A model generated the notes under the pieces. That model was not told the origin of the DNA. It made no database searches and worked only from the letters and a program-made list of their open reading frames with translations. A stretch of 64,000 nt of DNA, from contig CANXME010002096.1 in the NCBI GenBank assembly GCA_948144175.1, positions 1,488,001 to 1,552,000 of the forward strand, read 5' to 3'. Below are positions 30,545 through 41,753 of the stretch, piece after piece. The stretch is from Closterium sp. NIES-65. Lineage: Eukaryota; Streptophyta; Zygnematophyceae; Desmidiales; Closteriaceae. A program made the translations under genes and the position numbers. How positions within the stretch are numbered: the first letter of the stretch is position 1; each line of letters starts with the position of its first letter.

Positions 30545-33508
30545 TTAGGTGATGCCATGTTGTGCCGCACCGTTCGAGGTGGCCGCACAGGTGAGTACAA
30601 CACCAGAATCCTTGACTTGATGATTGCCTTGACCAACCAGCAAATTGCAGGTGAGATGCTGCTTGCTTGGCTTGTCCACCTCATTTCCCACATCATCATT
30701 TTCCACGCCTTCCGAAATGGAAACACCAGTCACAGATACGCCATCAGCTGTACCTCCGCTTCCTTCAACTGCACTGACTTCATCAGCTACATCAGCTCCA
30801 GGTAAGTCTTGTTTTGCATATTCTGCTCCTTCGCCTTCATGTCCTTCAATGGTCGAGAATGCAGGAACCGAATCCACTACGGACCTGTGGCCTCCTCCCC
30901 CTGAAGTCCACACCACACAGTGGGGTGAGACTTCATCCGTATCAACATCATGTGCCGGATTCCGCACGATGCAGGCTTTGTGCGCCAGGCGGTATGTGAC
31001 AGAGGCATGTGCAGACTTGCCACTCGACTGCATCCCAGGTGTGCGGAAATCCGTGCTCTCATGTGCGTCAATGTGCACACCAGGTGTGCGGAAAAGGGTA
31101 ACCCCCTCACGATCAACCTGATGCGATGACGCGTCATAACGGGAATGTCCAGGATCATGGGCGGATGTAAGTGCATGCGCATATTGCACCACGAGCACTC
31201 CATCCACGTTCTTAGCAAATCCAATCCGCACGTACTCCTCTCCATCTTTCATGGTGACCTCCGTGTCTCCATTAGCAATTGTATTGATGTGCGCTCCCTT
31301 TTTCAACAGCTGACAATAGGAGAGCAGGTTACTCTTCAAGCCAGGTACGTAGAGGACGTCAGTGTACGGAACTGTTGTCCCATCAGGTGCCGTTGCTCTG
31401 ATCGTTCCTGTCATCTTGCTGCTCAGCTCGCTCCCATTAGCAAGCTCCACATAAACAGGTTCGTCCAGCTCCCTTAACTCTTCAAACCAGCTCTTGTCCG
31501 AAGTCATGTGCTGGCTGCATCCACTATCCAGCATCCAAGATGACGCTTTAGCTGGCGGTAAGGTAGCTTGTGACGATCCCATCATTGCAATGCACGTAAC
31601 AGTACGTTGTTTGTCATCCCCGGCTGCCCCTTGCTGTTTTGATGCATTGTTGTCACGTTTGGGGCTGCAACTCCTTCGTGGGGAGGACGAACGGCTGTCG
31701 CTGGTGTGTAGTTTTGCCTTTCCGCGGGTATGCGGTTCCCACCCTGGTGGTATCCACCCAGGGGGTGCCTTGGTACACTTGAAGAAGGGGTGGCCAGGCT
31801 CCTTGCAGTACCAACACACGAGAGATGAGCGACTTGCATCTCCATCCTTGCCATGCGTTTTCTCCCCAATTGACCCCTCCTTCCCGTTATTGCCCTTTGC
31901 AGTTGGAGAAGGTGAGCAGTCTCCACGTGCTTGTCCAACCATGCGAGGTGGACGCCGGTCACGGTTATCCTTTGTGATGAGATCGTGATATCTCTGCTCC
32001 CGAATCATCATCCGCTGCAAAGTGAAGTTGTCCGTTACGTTGTGTAGCATTGCCGAGTGCCTCATCTCCTCCCAATGCACTGGTAGTCCGGTGAGCAGAT
32101 TTAAGGTGAAGGTATCTTCATCCACCATCTTCCCCGCGAGTGCTAACTTGTCCCGGATTGCTGTTGCGCGGTTGACGTACTCCTCCACCCTTTCGGTGTT
32201 CCCCATTTTCAGGTTGTCCAACTGCTTCAAGAGAGAGACCTTCGCCACCGAATCTTTGGCCTGGTAAGTGTCCATCAAATACTCCCATGCTTCATAAGCC
32301 GGGCTGTAGGATTCCTGGAACATGTCTAGCTGTAGTTGAATCGTGGCGCTCACGCTGTGCAATAGGACCCAAAAGGCGAGTGCCGCACGCTGGGAGTAAT
32401 CCGCCTGTAGCATTTCCAGCCGCCCCATAGCGTCGTCAATGTCACCATCTCCCATGGTAACCGGATACTGCAGGGTCACAAAGAACTCCCACAGATTCGT
32501 GACGCGGGCGTTCATACGAAACCGTAGTGCCCATTCGCGGAAATTTGAGCCGTCAAACGGAGTGGTGGTGAATGCCTTGTCCACCGTTGCTCCCACCATT
32601 TTGCGTGACAGTCGTTCCTTGTCTTCGTCCGTATATTCACGTGGTGCGGGGTCGAAGAGAGTAGGCATGGTTGACGGTCGAGGTAGCTGTACCGTGCGCC
32701 GCATATCTCCATTCTGTCCACCAAGTTGACGTTCCAGCACTTCCACTTGATCCCGTCGCATGACACCATTTGACTGCATTCCGTATCCCATCCGCCCCAT
32801 GTTGTCCACAGAGTGTGCGCTGATTGGTGGACGATGTGCACGTGGAGGGATGATGTTGTCGCCATGAAGGTGAGACCTGGGCATGGGAAGAACTCCAATG
32901 GGATGGGAGTTGGTCGCAAGTCGTCGTAGTGGGGGAGCACCAATAGTGTAGGAGGCGAATCCCACACCTTCCACGCCCACTTCCCCACTTCTGTCACCCT
33001 GATGCCCAATCTGTCCACTTCTCATCCCACCAAACACTGCACTCCGATACTCATCATTCCTCCTCCGTGCTTCCCTTTGCATGGATGATTGAGGTGCGGA
33101 ATTGGCGATCTCCTCTCCTTGGACGGATGCATCCCTCCATTGGGATGACTCTCCTCCTTGAGGTATGCCCATTTCCCCTTCACCATCAATTCCTGCATGA
33201 ACATTTGCACGAGTTTGGTTAGTACGTGGAGTGCTTGAATGAGATTGTTCATGGGTGGACGGATTGCTGAACTCATGAGAGAGTTTTGCTCTTGGCTGGA
33301 TTGTCATTCCAAACTTGTCCCTTAACGAAGCTTGGAGAGTTGGTGGTGCCCTTGCAATCATGCTTTCCAGGTGCTCATGCTGAGCCATGATGGCTTCTTC
33401 AAAAGCCGCATATCCAGGATCCACTTCGCCATCGAAGTGCGCCATGACCTTGACAAAATCGTCCACCAAGTGTGCGGTAAACGCGCAGCTGTAACCAACA
33501 GCGAACAC
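30545..33508 (-). CDS. Gag-protease polyprotein of element G (up to 987 aa)
   Basis: An open frame of up to 987 codons; the first ATG-type start may be the internal MAHFDGEVDPGY. It has a long N-terminal part, a copia gag domain (LRFRMNARVTNLWEFF to MIREQRYHDLI), a zinc knuckle CWYCKEPGHPFFKC (CX2CX4HX4C, about 31830-31790 in plus coordinates) and an aspartic protease WMLDSGCSQHM (about 31530). After the protease the frame continues about 250 residues of acidic, repeat-bearing sequence (FRTPGVH, FRTPGM) that matches no integrase, and stops at 30545. The product would form particles and cleave itself but cannot reverse transcribe. Confidence 0.88.
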   Translation of the reverse strand: MFAVGYSCAFTAHLVDDFVKVMAHFDGEVDPGYAAFEEAIMAQHEHLESMIARAPPTLQASLRDKFGMTIQPRAKLSHEFSNPSTHEQSHSSTPRTNQTRANVHAGIDGEGEMGIPQGGESSQWRDASVQGEEIANSAPQSSMQREARRRNDEYRSAVFGGMRSGQIGHQGDRSGEVGVEGVGFASYTIGAPPLRRLATNSHPIGVLPMPRSHLHGDNIIPPRAHRPPISAHSVDNMGRMGYGMQSNGVMRRDQVEVLERQLGGQNGDMRRTVQLPRPSTMPTLFDPAPREYTDEDKERLSRKMVGATVDKAFTTTPFDGSNFREWALRFRMNARVTNLWEFFVTLQYPVTMGDGDIDDAMGRLEMLQADYSQRAALAFWVLLHSVSATIQLQLDMFQESYSPAYEAWEYLMDTYQAKDSVAKVSLLKQLDNLKMGNTERVEEYVNRATAIRDKLALAGKMVDEDTFTLNLLTGLPVHWEEMRHSAMLHNVTDNFTLQRMMIREQRYHDLITKDNRDRRPPRMVGQARGDCSPSPTAKGNNGKEGSIGEKTHGKDGDASRSSLVCWYCKEPGHPFFKCTKAPPGWIPPGWEPHTRGKAKLHTSDSRSSSPRRSCSPKRDNNASKQQGAAGDDKQRTVTCIAMMGSSQATLPPAKASSWMLDSGCSQHMTSDKSWFEELRELDEPVYVELANGSELSSKMTGTIRATAPDGTTVPYTDVLYVPGLKSNLLSYCQLLKKGAHINTIANGDTEVTMKDGEEYVRIGFAKNVDGVLVVQYAHALTSAHDPGHSRYDASSHQVDREGVTLFRTPGVHIDAHESTDFRTPGMQSSGKSAHASVTYRLAHKACIVRNPAHDVDTDEVSPHCVVWTSGGGGHRSVVDSVPAFSTIEGHEGEGAEYAKQDLPGADVADEVSAVEGSGGTADGVSVTGVSISEGVENDDVGNEVDKPSKQHLTCNLLVGQGNHQVKDSGVVLTCAATSNGAAQHGIT

Positions 33509-33618
33509 CAGGTGTACGAAAGCGTAGACCGGGTGTGCGGTACTCCGACTGTATGCAGGTACCTATCCAAACTGTATGCCAGTAAATTCCTGAACCAGTT
33601 TTGGCAGCATGCCCCCTA

Positions 33619-33635
33619 GAGTAGCTCTGATACCA
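33619..33635 (-). other. Primer binding site of element G
   Basis: Minus-strand TGGTATCAGAGCTACTC directly after the LTR: an exact initiator-Met-tRNA complement over the first 12 bases. Confidence 0.88.
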
Positions 33636-33978
33636 TGCTAGAAAGGCATAGTGCCAGCGTAGCGGAAACGTGTTTGTAGAAAAGAACAAGATAGAAATCT
33701 TGCATTGATCATTGAAAAGTAAAAGGATGACACAATGAGTACTCAATGATGTGACACAGCAGGGTATATATGCATCCAGCTACCCCTCCAGAATGACCCA
33801 TTCACACCAATAATGGTGTACCAATAATTGTACCCTCTACCCTCCTATAATGCTGACCTCCAATAATTCTGGCCCCTACAATAATTGTAGGACCTGGAAG
33901 CTTATAAAGAGGACTACACTAAAACCAAACAGCACACTGGTATACAGTATTCGTTATACTGTATTCGGATTTCCAACA
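33636..33978 (-). repeat. 5' LTR of element G (343 bp)
   Basis: Same ends as the left LTR; one difference visible (ctcctataat against ctccaataat). Confidence 0.9.
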
Positions 33979-35169
33979 ACGACGACGCTTAAGGTAAGCT
34001 TCATGTAGCGCCTCACCGAACCTTTTGCGGCGCTCTTTGAGATCTGCCTTCATAACTGCCAGGTCCGCGTTCCAGTTGTACTGCGCTCCCTTGTCCACCG
34101 CGGGTCTTGATTGATCGAGACCGCATTCCACTTATGATTCGGATTTTTCATCCTTGCTCCCGCCATCTTGATGCCCATGTTGTGCAGTATCACCACACAA
34201 CTCGCACCCGCAAGGACTCGCCATAAGGCGCAATCGTGCCATCCCGTGAAGAGGCGGTAACGCCTTTTGAACTGCCCATTCGTGCGCTCCACTGACATGC
34301 GCGTGGCCGATTGGCAGTAGTTGAAAGTTTGCTCCCACTCTAGCATGAGGCGGCCAGTGGGAGCATGTAGAGGGGTGAGGCAATAGCTGCGGAGAGGGTA
34401 GGCCACGTCGCCAACCAGCTGGTAAGGCTCGATGTCCCCCCTTTCTAGGCGTTCGTAGAGGCTTGACTGGACGAACACCCGTTGGTCATGCGCGGTGCTG
34501 GGAAAGCCGATAAGGTAGTCCCATATGATTCCCTTGGCGTCGCAGGTTACTTGTAGCTGCACTGCATATTGATAGTTTCTAGTATAGTATTCCGCTCTGT
34601 GCCCTTCCATTCCACGTATTTGAATGTGGGTCCCGTCGATAGCTCCAATAACCATGGGCACGCCTTTTATGCTACGGAACTTCTCAGCCATTTCACCCGT
34701 TTCTTCTCTTGTGGGGAAACGCTGTCAAATTATATATCTGCTATATATGTTTAGGCTGTAGTGGGGTAGCCAATATGGGGTACAACCCCTTTTAGGGTTT
34801 CATATTTGTACCCATATCTTTCATAGTGCACTCATTCCTGCCTAGCATTCTTAACAAACGTACCCATTTTGCTTTGAACACACGTGGGAAGTTCGACAGG
34901 AAGATGTCCACTAGCTTATGACAGAGCGTTTTAGGGACGCCGAACTAGAAGGCCAAGTCGATGTACGCCATCGCACTGGCGAAGTACTTGATCGGCAGTA
35001 GAACGACGACTCTAATAGGTATGTTGTGGCGCTGGATTACTGGGTTTAGTATGGCCGACATGCCATTGCAAATGTAGTCTAGGATTGCGCGGCTGATCCG
35101 GAATAAGTCGACAAACGTCTCTTCCGACATTGATGCCATTTCATCTTCCCACCAAGACGACGCCGACAA
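33979..35169 (-). pseudogene. Harbinger ORF2: HARBI1-like DDE nuclease (interrupted by solo LTR, stop and frameshift)
   Basis: N-terminal part at 35169-34945 (SWWEDEMASMSEETFVDL); a stop at 34945-34947; then GVPKTLCHKL up to 34862. Solo LTR S splits the codons of AKWVR/FPTREE. The catalytic part follows from 34722: IGAIDGTHIQIRG (first D), GDVAYPLRSYCLTPL (second D), SVERTNGQFKRRYRLF (E). The C-terminal block DLKERRKRFGEALHEAYLK is in another frame (33979-34131), so a frameshift lies near 34110-34130. Beyond element G the frame would end at TGA 25978-25980, overlapping the convergent ORF1 tail. Family role: cutting and joining of element ends. Confidence 0.85.
34723..34856 (+). repeat. Solo LTR S (134 bp), copia lineage of element A
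   Basis: TGTCAAATTATATATCTGC to CATTCTTAACA, very close to the 3' LTR of element A. Flanks AACGC (34718-34722) and AACGT (34857-34861) agree at four of five bases. No internal element sequence adjoins it, so it is a solo LTR left by recombination between two LTRs. It interrupts the nuclease gene of H. Confidence 0.85.
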
Positions 35170-35501
35170 AAACGGCGGTTCCTAGCACGCAGTTAACTTC
35201 GCGACTCTACTGCATGCTCTTCGAAATCGTCGTTGTTAATCTGCTCAAGAAATTGGACGCAGCCATTAATCGCACTATTGACGAAAGTTTAGTAGTAGAA
35301 GGCATGCCACACTATTAACAATCGCGGCAGGAACGGAACATCATTCATGGTGTGTGTTTGAGCTGTTGAAGCAATTGCATAATGTATGAGCCGATGTGAA
35401 CACCTTTCATTAGCTCAGTCCCGATTGGAGTGTGGTTGTGAAGTAGCTGGTTTACTAAGGGTGAGTCTGGAACGCTGCTAAGAACCTGCTGACGTGGCGT
35501 G
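35170..35501 (-). other. Harbinger sequence upstream of ORF2 N-terminus
   Basis: Belongs to element H. Short open pieces (VQFLEQINNDDFEEHAVES, about 35200-35270, minus) may be further N-terminal nuclease coding sequence in a shifted frame or a separate exon. Not resolved. Confidence 0.35.
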
Positions 35502-35943
35502 TGTTGGAAGCAACTTAAGCGCCTCTGTCGTGTCGAAACACAAAGTTAGAAGCAAAGCGAAACATATCGAAGCATCACCGAGTCAACCCTCGGAGGTTAA
35601 GCAACTTCAGGAGGTTACGCGAAAGTCAAAGGTAAGCGACCTTTGACTTGACAAGTACAGCGCGACAGCAAGGACAAACAACTGACTCGCTATTGAGCAG
35701 TTGCCCAAGTCGTCACTGTATCGAACCGCAACAGCAACAGCAAAACAATTATTACTTATAACCCCTCGTATTCCCTTGTACTCTTATAAAAGGCTTGTAT
35801 CTCTTTGTTTTTAATGAATCTACTTTGCCCTCACACACCAGCGCAAGATGGTTCACAACCTTTCATTAAATGCTTCCGCTATTACATTGTCCTACTCAGA
35901 ATTTAGTCCTGCAAAGATCCTTAGGGCTTTTCTCAGCCCAACA
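35502..35943 (+). repeat. 5' LTR of element J
   Basis: TGTTGGAAGCAAC to CTCAGCCCAACA, followed by tagtatgagagctg, a decayed primer binding site. Contains cttataaaaggc (TATA-like). Confidence 0.88.
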
Positions 35944-36001
35944 TAGTATGAGAGCTGTTAGGACAAATTCCACTATCAAGACACCTATAACATCAGAAAG
36001 C

Positions 36002-39000
36002 ATGGCTACTCAGAAGGAAAGGAGTTCCTCTAATGGTTCTCCCGGCACTACCCCTACTCCACCTCCTGCCTCTGGCCTACAGACAGAGCAGGGCACGGCG
36101 ACAAGACCAGCAGCAAGGTCCACTGAAACTCCTGCGAATAAACCTGTAAACTTCGACCAGAACATGATGGATAAGTTCTTCTCCTTCATGTCCTTCTACG
36201 AGCAACACCAGCAGTTGGCACCTGCGCAGTCAAACAACAGCAAGAACAACAACGACGTGACGCCCATGAGCCACGACGGCTCATCCTACGCACGCGGAAA
36301 TCAACAGCAGCAGCCTACCTTTGCTTCGTACGAGCCCCAGCGCAGCTCCGTCAGCTTTATGCCACACCCGCAGCCTGCACCTGGACAAGAGAAGACACTT
36401 GACGCACTTCAAGTTCAGTCACTGTTCGCACACGTCTTAAAACTGCAAACGTCGAAGCCTTTCGACGGCAAGGACTTCTTTACCTGGTCATTCGAGTTCG
36501 AGCTGATGATGGAAGGCACGCATATCCTTGGCTTCTTCGTTTGGTCCCTGCCATATCCAACACACGGCACACAGTACGACAAGCAGCAGTAAACGTATCA
36601 GTCAATGATGGCGTACACAATAATACTGAGAAACATCACTCCGAATCAGTAGCAGAATATACGGTCTTACCGGGGATACGGCAACTCTGCAGAGCTTGCG
36701 TACAACCACTTGAAGAACCTATATCAAGCAACAGATAGCGTCAATAAAAGTCAGTTAATGTGGCAACTGACAACAATCGAAATGAAATCGGGCGAAAAGG
36801 GAATGGCGTATATCAGCCGCTGTCGCGAATTGCGCGACAAACTCCTTCGATGCGGAAGGTCAATTTCAGAAGACGCCTTCGTCACACTCATCATCGGCGG
36901 CCTCGGTCCTCAGTGGCGCTCCAGTCGCGCCATACTCTGAGCTCACGGAAAAATATCAGAAGCAGCACTTTGCGCCGAGATCCACGCTGAGCAGCAAGAT
37001 ATGGACCTGCAAGAAGAGCGACACAAGAGGAAGGCATTAGTGTCCGAATTCGCATTCCACACTCAACGGCGCTACAACAACAACAACAACCTGGCATCAA
37101 CCGAAACCAGTACCTCCATTCTGTCACCTTTGTAAGACGTCAGGTCACCCCCGTACACATTGCCCAAACCGGCAATAGTCAACGCCAACGCAGCGTCCGC
37201 TCCGCCCTTCAAGCAGTCAAGTTGCCTCAACGCAAGCGAAACCGACCACTCAAGTACAAGCTCCAACAACATCGACGGAACAATCTGCGCAAGGAACAAG
37301 AAACATCGTCAGCTGCATGGCACGACTGACCGACTCCTGCATCACAAAGTCACCACCGCATTACTCACCGGAAGAGCAACTCGACAACAGCACGCCTCGC
37401 CGCGAGTCACTTCAACCAAACCCGACGTATGCAGCCATCGCCCAAAGCGAGCCATCCGGAAAAGATGCCAGGTTCTTGGACAGCTGCTGCGGACAGCACA
37501 TGTGCTCTTCAGGACGATTCGTTCAACGCGAAGTCGTCATCACCGTCGCCAACTACCGGAACTTGCGCACACGATGACAAGGTGTGGTGCAACTTCAGTC
37601 AAAAGTGTTAATCGCGGAGGGACTCAGCTACAATTTACTGAGTGTCAGTCAACTGATGGCGAAAGGCATCCATCTCGAAGCAGATAGCACAACACACGAG
37701 TTCAAGTTGTACCACGGGAAAGGAGGTCTCTACATCGGCAAGGCAGTCCTGAAGAATAACGTCTTTGTCCTCCACTTCGTCCCAGATCTCGGTACGGTTG
37801 ACAGCGACGGGATCGTCACCTTCACCTCCTGGAAACACCCACCAGATCTTGATCCCGACTTCAGTCCCGAAGGATTTTGGTACTCGCACACCATCCCTGA
37901 AGTAGAACGAACGAGAGCATTAGCAACAATTCAATCGGCACTAGCAGAGACAACATCGGTAGCAGCAAAGACAACATCGGCAGCAGCAGAGACAACGTCG
38001 GCAGCAGCAGAGACAACATCGGCAGCAGCAGAGACAACATCGGCAGCAACAGAAACAACATCGGCACCAATCGCGGGTCCTTCAACTGCACCGGCTCCAA
38101 TCGACGACGACATTCCACCGACTCCTGCACAGCAATTGAACCCAACACCACGAGAAGTACATCGAAGCGCAAACTTCACTGCAAGCTTCTACTCCAACTC
38201 CGACCTGTACCGTCGCTCACCCAGACATCGAGCTGGCGAAGACATCTGGCACGCACGAATGGGGCATCCAAGCAACACAGTGTTAAATAACACGATCAGA
38301 GCAGGAGTGCTCAACAGGGACTCACTGCTCCTAACCGACGGAAGCAAACTTCGACGAGCTCGTGGAACGTGCTTTACCTGCCCCGAAGCTGACTTACCAC
38401 ATCGGTCGTTCGCTTTTCACCACAATCCCAACGCACCAGCTTACGCACCACTCGAGCAAGTGTACAGCGACATCCTGTACAACCGCGAACCAGGACAAGG
38501 AGCCTTCAGCTACACCATCACGTTCATCGATGCTGCTACGCGTTACGTTTGGCACCTTAACCTTCCGAGCAAGGACATGGCTTTCGAGGCCTTTGTCGCT
38601 TGGCTCCCAGTGGCGGAACGAGAATCGGGCGTGAAGCTAAAAAGCTTCCAGTCAGACGGAGGAGGAGAATACACCTCACAGAGGTTCAAGCAGTACTAAG
38701 CAGAAAGAGGGATCAAGAGGCTCGTCTCTCTTCCCTACGCTCACCAGCAGCAAGGCGTAGCAGAAAGGATGAACAGGACTCTCCAGAACACCATGCGCAA
38801 ACTGCTACGAGGCATGCGACTGCCCAACCACCAGTGACTCGAAGCAATGGACCACGCTATCATGCTGCACAACTTGCTCTCGTCATCATCGCTCCCAAAC
38901 AACGCATCACCGCATCTGCTGTGGACACGAAAACAGGGCAGCAAAAAAATGTTAAGAGTTTTCGGCTGCATGGTACAGTACCGGCCCCCATCCGCACGAG

Positions 39001-41085
39001 CCGGCTGGTTTTCCCAACGCGCACAGTGGGCATCAAAAGACATTACAACGCGTGGAAATTTTTTCGATGTCCACTCCAAGGAAACAGTAGCAGCCCGTGA
39101 TGTCATTTTCTACGAACGACTCACCCTTCCGACGTACCTTGCCAACCTGGAAGAAGATCGTGACCCCGCAGGTGGCTTCCGTGGTGACCGAGCCTTCCCC
39201 TCGGTAGCAGACGAAGCTGACTGGGACGAGCAGAACGTGGATGCAGCCTCGGAGGAAGCCGGACCTCTCCCTTACTGCTCCGTCGACGTCCCAATGGATG
39301 GCGAAATTCCTCGCGAAAGCGCCAACGCCGAAATATTCTACCACTTCGCCGACAATGGTTACGTTACACTTGGAGAAGTCAACACCAACGAAGCAGAACG
39401 CGTAGGGCCCAACTTCATACCTGACCCACAAGCAGTTGACAAAGCAGCTTATCCCGCGGACACAACACTCCCCCGCTACAAACAGAGTGGCCTCCAGATA
39501 CTTGGCCTCGTCACCGCGGTCCACGGCACTGAGATTCCTAAGGAGCCCGCCACAGTTCAGCAGGCTCTAGGGGGGGAGCATAGGGAAAAATGGCGTGAAG
39601 CCATGGACAGGGAACTGAAAGCACTGGAGGAACGCAACACCTAGAAAGTCGTTCCCATCGGCGTGGCACGAAACAAGACAGTACTCACCGGGAAATGGGT
39701 CTTCTGTGTGAAGACAAAGGCAGACGGCACCATCGACAAGTTTAAGGCGCGCTGGGTCGTACGCGGCTTCGACCAAGAGCACGGACATTCGCCCCGGACA
39801 GCCGACACACCTCGCTGCGAATTCTCCTCGCGATCGCCGCCATGAAGAAGAAGAAACTGCGGCAAATTGATGTTGCCAACGCATTCCTCTTCGCACCTGT
39901 CGACGCAAAAATCTTCGTCAAACTACCACATGGCTCCAACGGAGAACCTAGTCACGTCTGTCAGCTGCTGAAGTCATTGTACGGCATCAAACAGGCCCCG
40001 AGACTGTGGCAGCAGTACCTACCCGCTCGGCTCAATCGCATTGGATTCCGCCAACTACCTCACGACAAGGGCATGTATCGGCTCACAAAGGGCACCGACT
40101 ACATCCTACTGATCGTCTACGTGGACGATTTACTCTACATCGGCTCGACCGACAACGTCACTACCTGTTTCGAAGGGGAGCTACAGAAGGATCTCGCGCT
40201 CACGGTCTCGTCCATTGTCACGCAGTACCTCGGCCTCAACATCCAGGAACCTCAACGCCGTGAAATACGCCGACACCATCGCCAAACGTTTCGCACTCAC
40301 GCCAACTACCATCTCTACGCCATACCGCTACACGGCAGGAAATCACAAGGAAGGCTCCACTCCACTCAAGCCTGCCGGGATACGCGACTACCAGAGGAAG
40401 CTGGGATGCCTTCTCTTCGCAGCTGTCACCTGCCGCCCGGACCTATCATACTCTGCAAGTCAACTCGCCACCTACCTTAAAAGGCCTGAAGCTGAACACA
40501 TGGCGGAGCTCGACCACGCTCTTCACTACCTCGTTAGCCCGCCAACGATCGGCATGACCTACTACAAGAACGGAACTACAACACTTGAGTTAATCGGCTA
40601 CGTCGATACCGACCACGCCGGAGATTCTTACGACAGGCGCTCGCGGACATGGTACATCTACCGCCTCGAGCCTATCGAACCTATCTCGTGGCAGTCGAGC
40701 AAGCAGGAATTAATCGCTCTCTCCTCAGCTGAAGCAAAATATATCGCACTCTACTCGGCCACCAAGGAAGGATTGTACCTTCGCGAACTCTTGGAGGAAG
40801 CAAAGCTGGCTCAGTTACCCAGCTTTACTCTGTTCTGCGACAGCCAGTCGGCAATTCGCATAGCCAACAAAAACGGATTTGCGAAAAGGACGAAGCATAT
40901 TGCCCTGCGATATTTCTTCGTGAAAGACGAGATCGAGAAGGGGAGACTCGAATTATCCTACTGCCCCACGTCCGAGATGGCAATTGATTACTTGACCAGC
41001 TTGGGAAGCAGAAGTTCGAGTACTGCATGCTGCTGACTGGACAGAGCCACATCACCAGCAGCGACACTCCAGAAGCGAAGGGGAG
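36002..41085 (+). pseudogene. Degenerate copia gag-pol of element J
   Basis: Begins MATQKERSSSNGSPGTTP. The gag (LQTSKPFDGKDFFTW) meets a stop at 36590-36592 and more stops to 37130. The protease block reads FLDSCCGQHM (37476-37505). The pre-integrase region and integrase (EDIWHARMGHPSN; SDGGGEYTSQRF) run in one frame 37584-38699. The integrase C-terminus, RT (LLIVYVDDLLYIGS, about 40105-40145) and RNase H (ELIALSSAEAKYIALYS) are spread over several frames to about 41033. It has a 7-residue TTSAAAE repeat at 37960-38070. The pattern of lesions is that of a long-dead copy. Confidence 0.9.
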
Positions 41086-41323
41086 TGTTGGAAACAATTA
41101 ACTTTAGCGCCTCTGTCGTGTCGAAACACTAAGTCAGAAGCGAAGCGAAACATATCGAAGCATCACCGAGTAAATCCTCGGAGGTTGAGCAATTGATGGA
41201 GGTTACGCGAAAGTCAAAGGTAGGCGACCTTTAACTTGACAAGTACAGCGCGACAGCAAGGACAAACAACTGACTCGCTATTGAGCAGTTGCCCAAGTCG
41301 TCACTGTATCGAACCGCAACAGC
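41086..41323 (+). repeat. 3' LTR of element J, left part
   Basis: Starts TGTTGGAAACAATT after the purine-rich gaaggggag. Interrupted at 41323 by element K; the duplicated target ACAGC is 41319-41323. Confidence 0.88.
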
Positions 41324-41753
41324 TGTTGGGCTGAGATAGCCCCTTAGGATCTTTGCAAGGGATAACTCTAGGTGAAGTAGTTGTAATAGCGGAAGCGTTT
41401 AGTGAAGAATTTGAACCGACCTTGCACTGGTGTGTGAGAGCAAAGTTGATTGAATTAAACAAGCAAATACAAGGATTTATATAAGAGTACAGGGAATAGA
41501 TAGATAACTGTATTGCTGTTGCGGTTCGATATAGCGCGACTCGGGCAACTGCTCTGTAACGAGTCAGTTGTGTGTCCTTAACTGTCGCGCTGTAATTGTC
41601 GAGTCAAAGGTCAGCGACCTTTGACTTTCTCGTAACCTCCAGGCGGTTACCCTAACCTCCGAGGTTGACTCGATGCTTCGATTGGGACTGCTTCGCTTGG
41701 TACCTTGGATTTTGATACGACAGAAGCGCACTTAGGACTTATTGTTTCCAACA
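41324..41753 (-). repeat. 3' LTR of element K (430 bp)
   Basis: TGTTGGGCTGAG to TTTCCAACA on plus; next to ctccccttcgc, the polypurine tract on minus. Contains the inverted-repeat-like tcaaaggtcagcgacctttga. Confidence 0.93.

Larger units (their letters stand above)
26016..33978 (-). mobile_element. Element G: gag-protease LTR retrotransposon lacking integrase and RT, split by element P
   Basis: Flanked by ACGAC (26011-26015 and 33979-33983). LTRs 26016-26358 and 33636-33978, 343 bp, one difference by eye. Primer binding site TGGTATCAGAGC next to the right LTR, polypurine tract next to the left. Internal sequence: one long gag-protease frame, then about 1.1 kb (30424-30544 and 26359-27347) without any integrase, RT or RNase H motif. 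This matches the TR-GAG type of non-autonomous copia element. Confidence 0.88.

Noticed and set aside
34723..34856. Possibility that the LTR at this place is part of a fuller nearby copia element
   Set aside because: Both flanks are the continuous nuclease gene of H with a 4/5 duplication, and no polypurine tract or primer binding site adjoins it.
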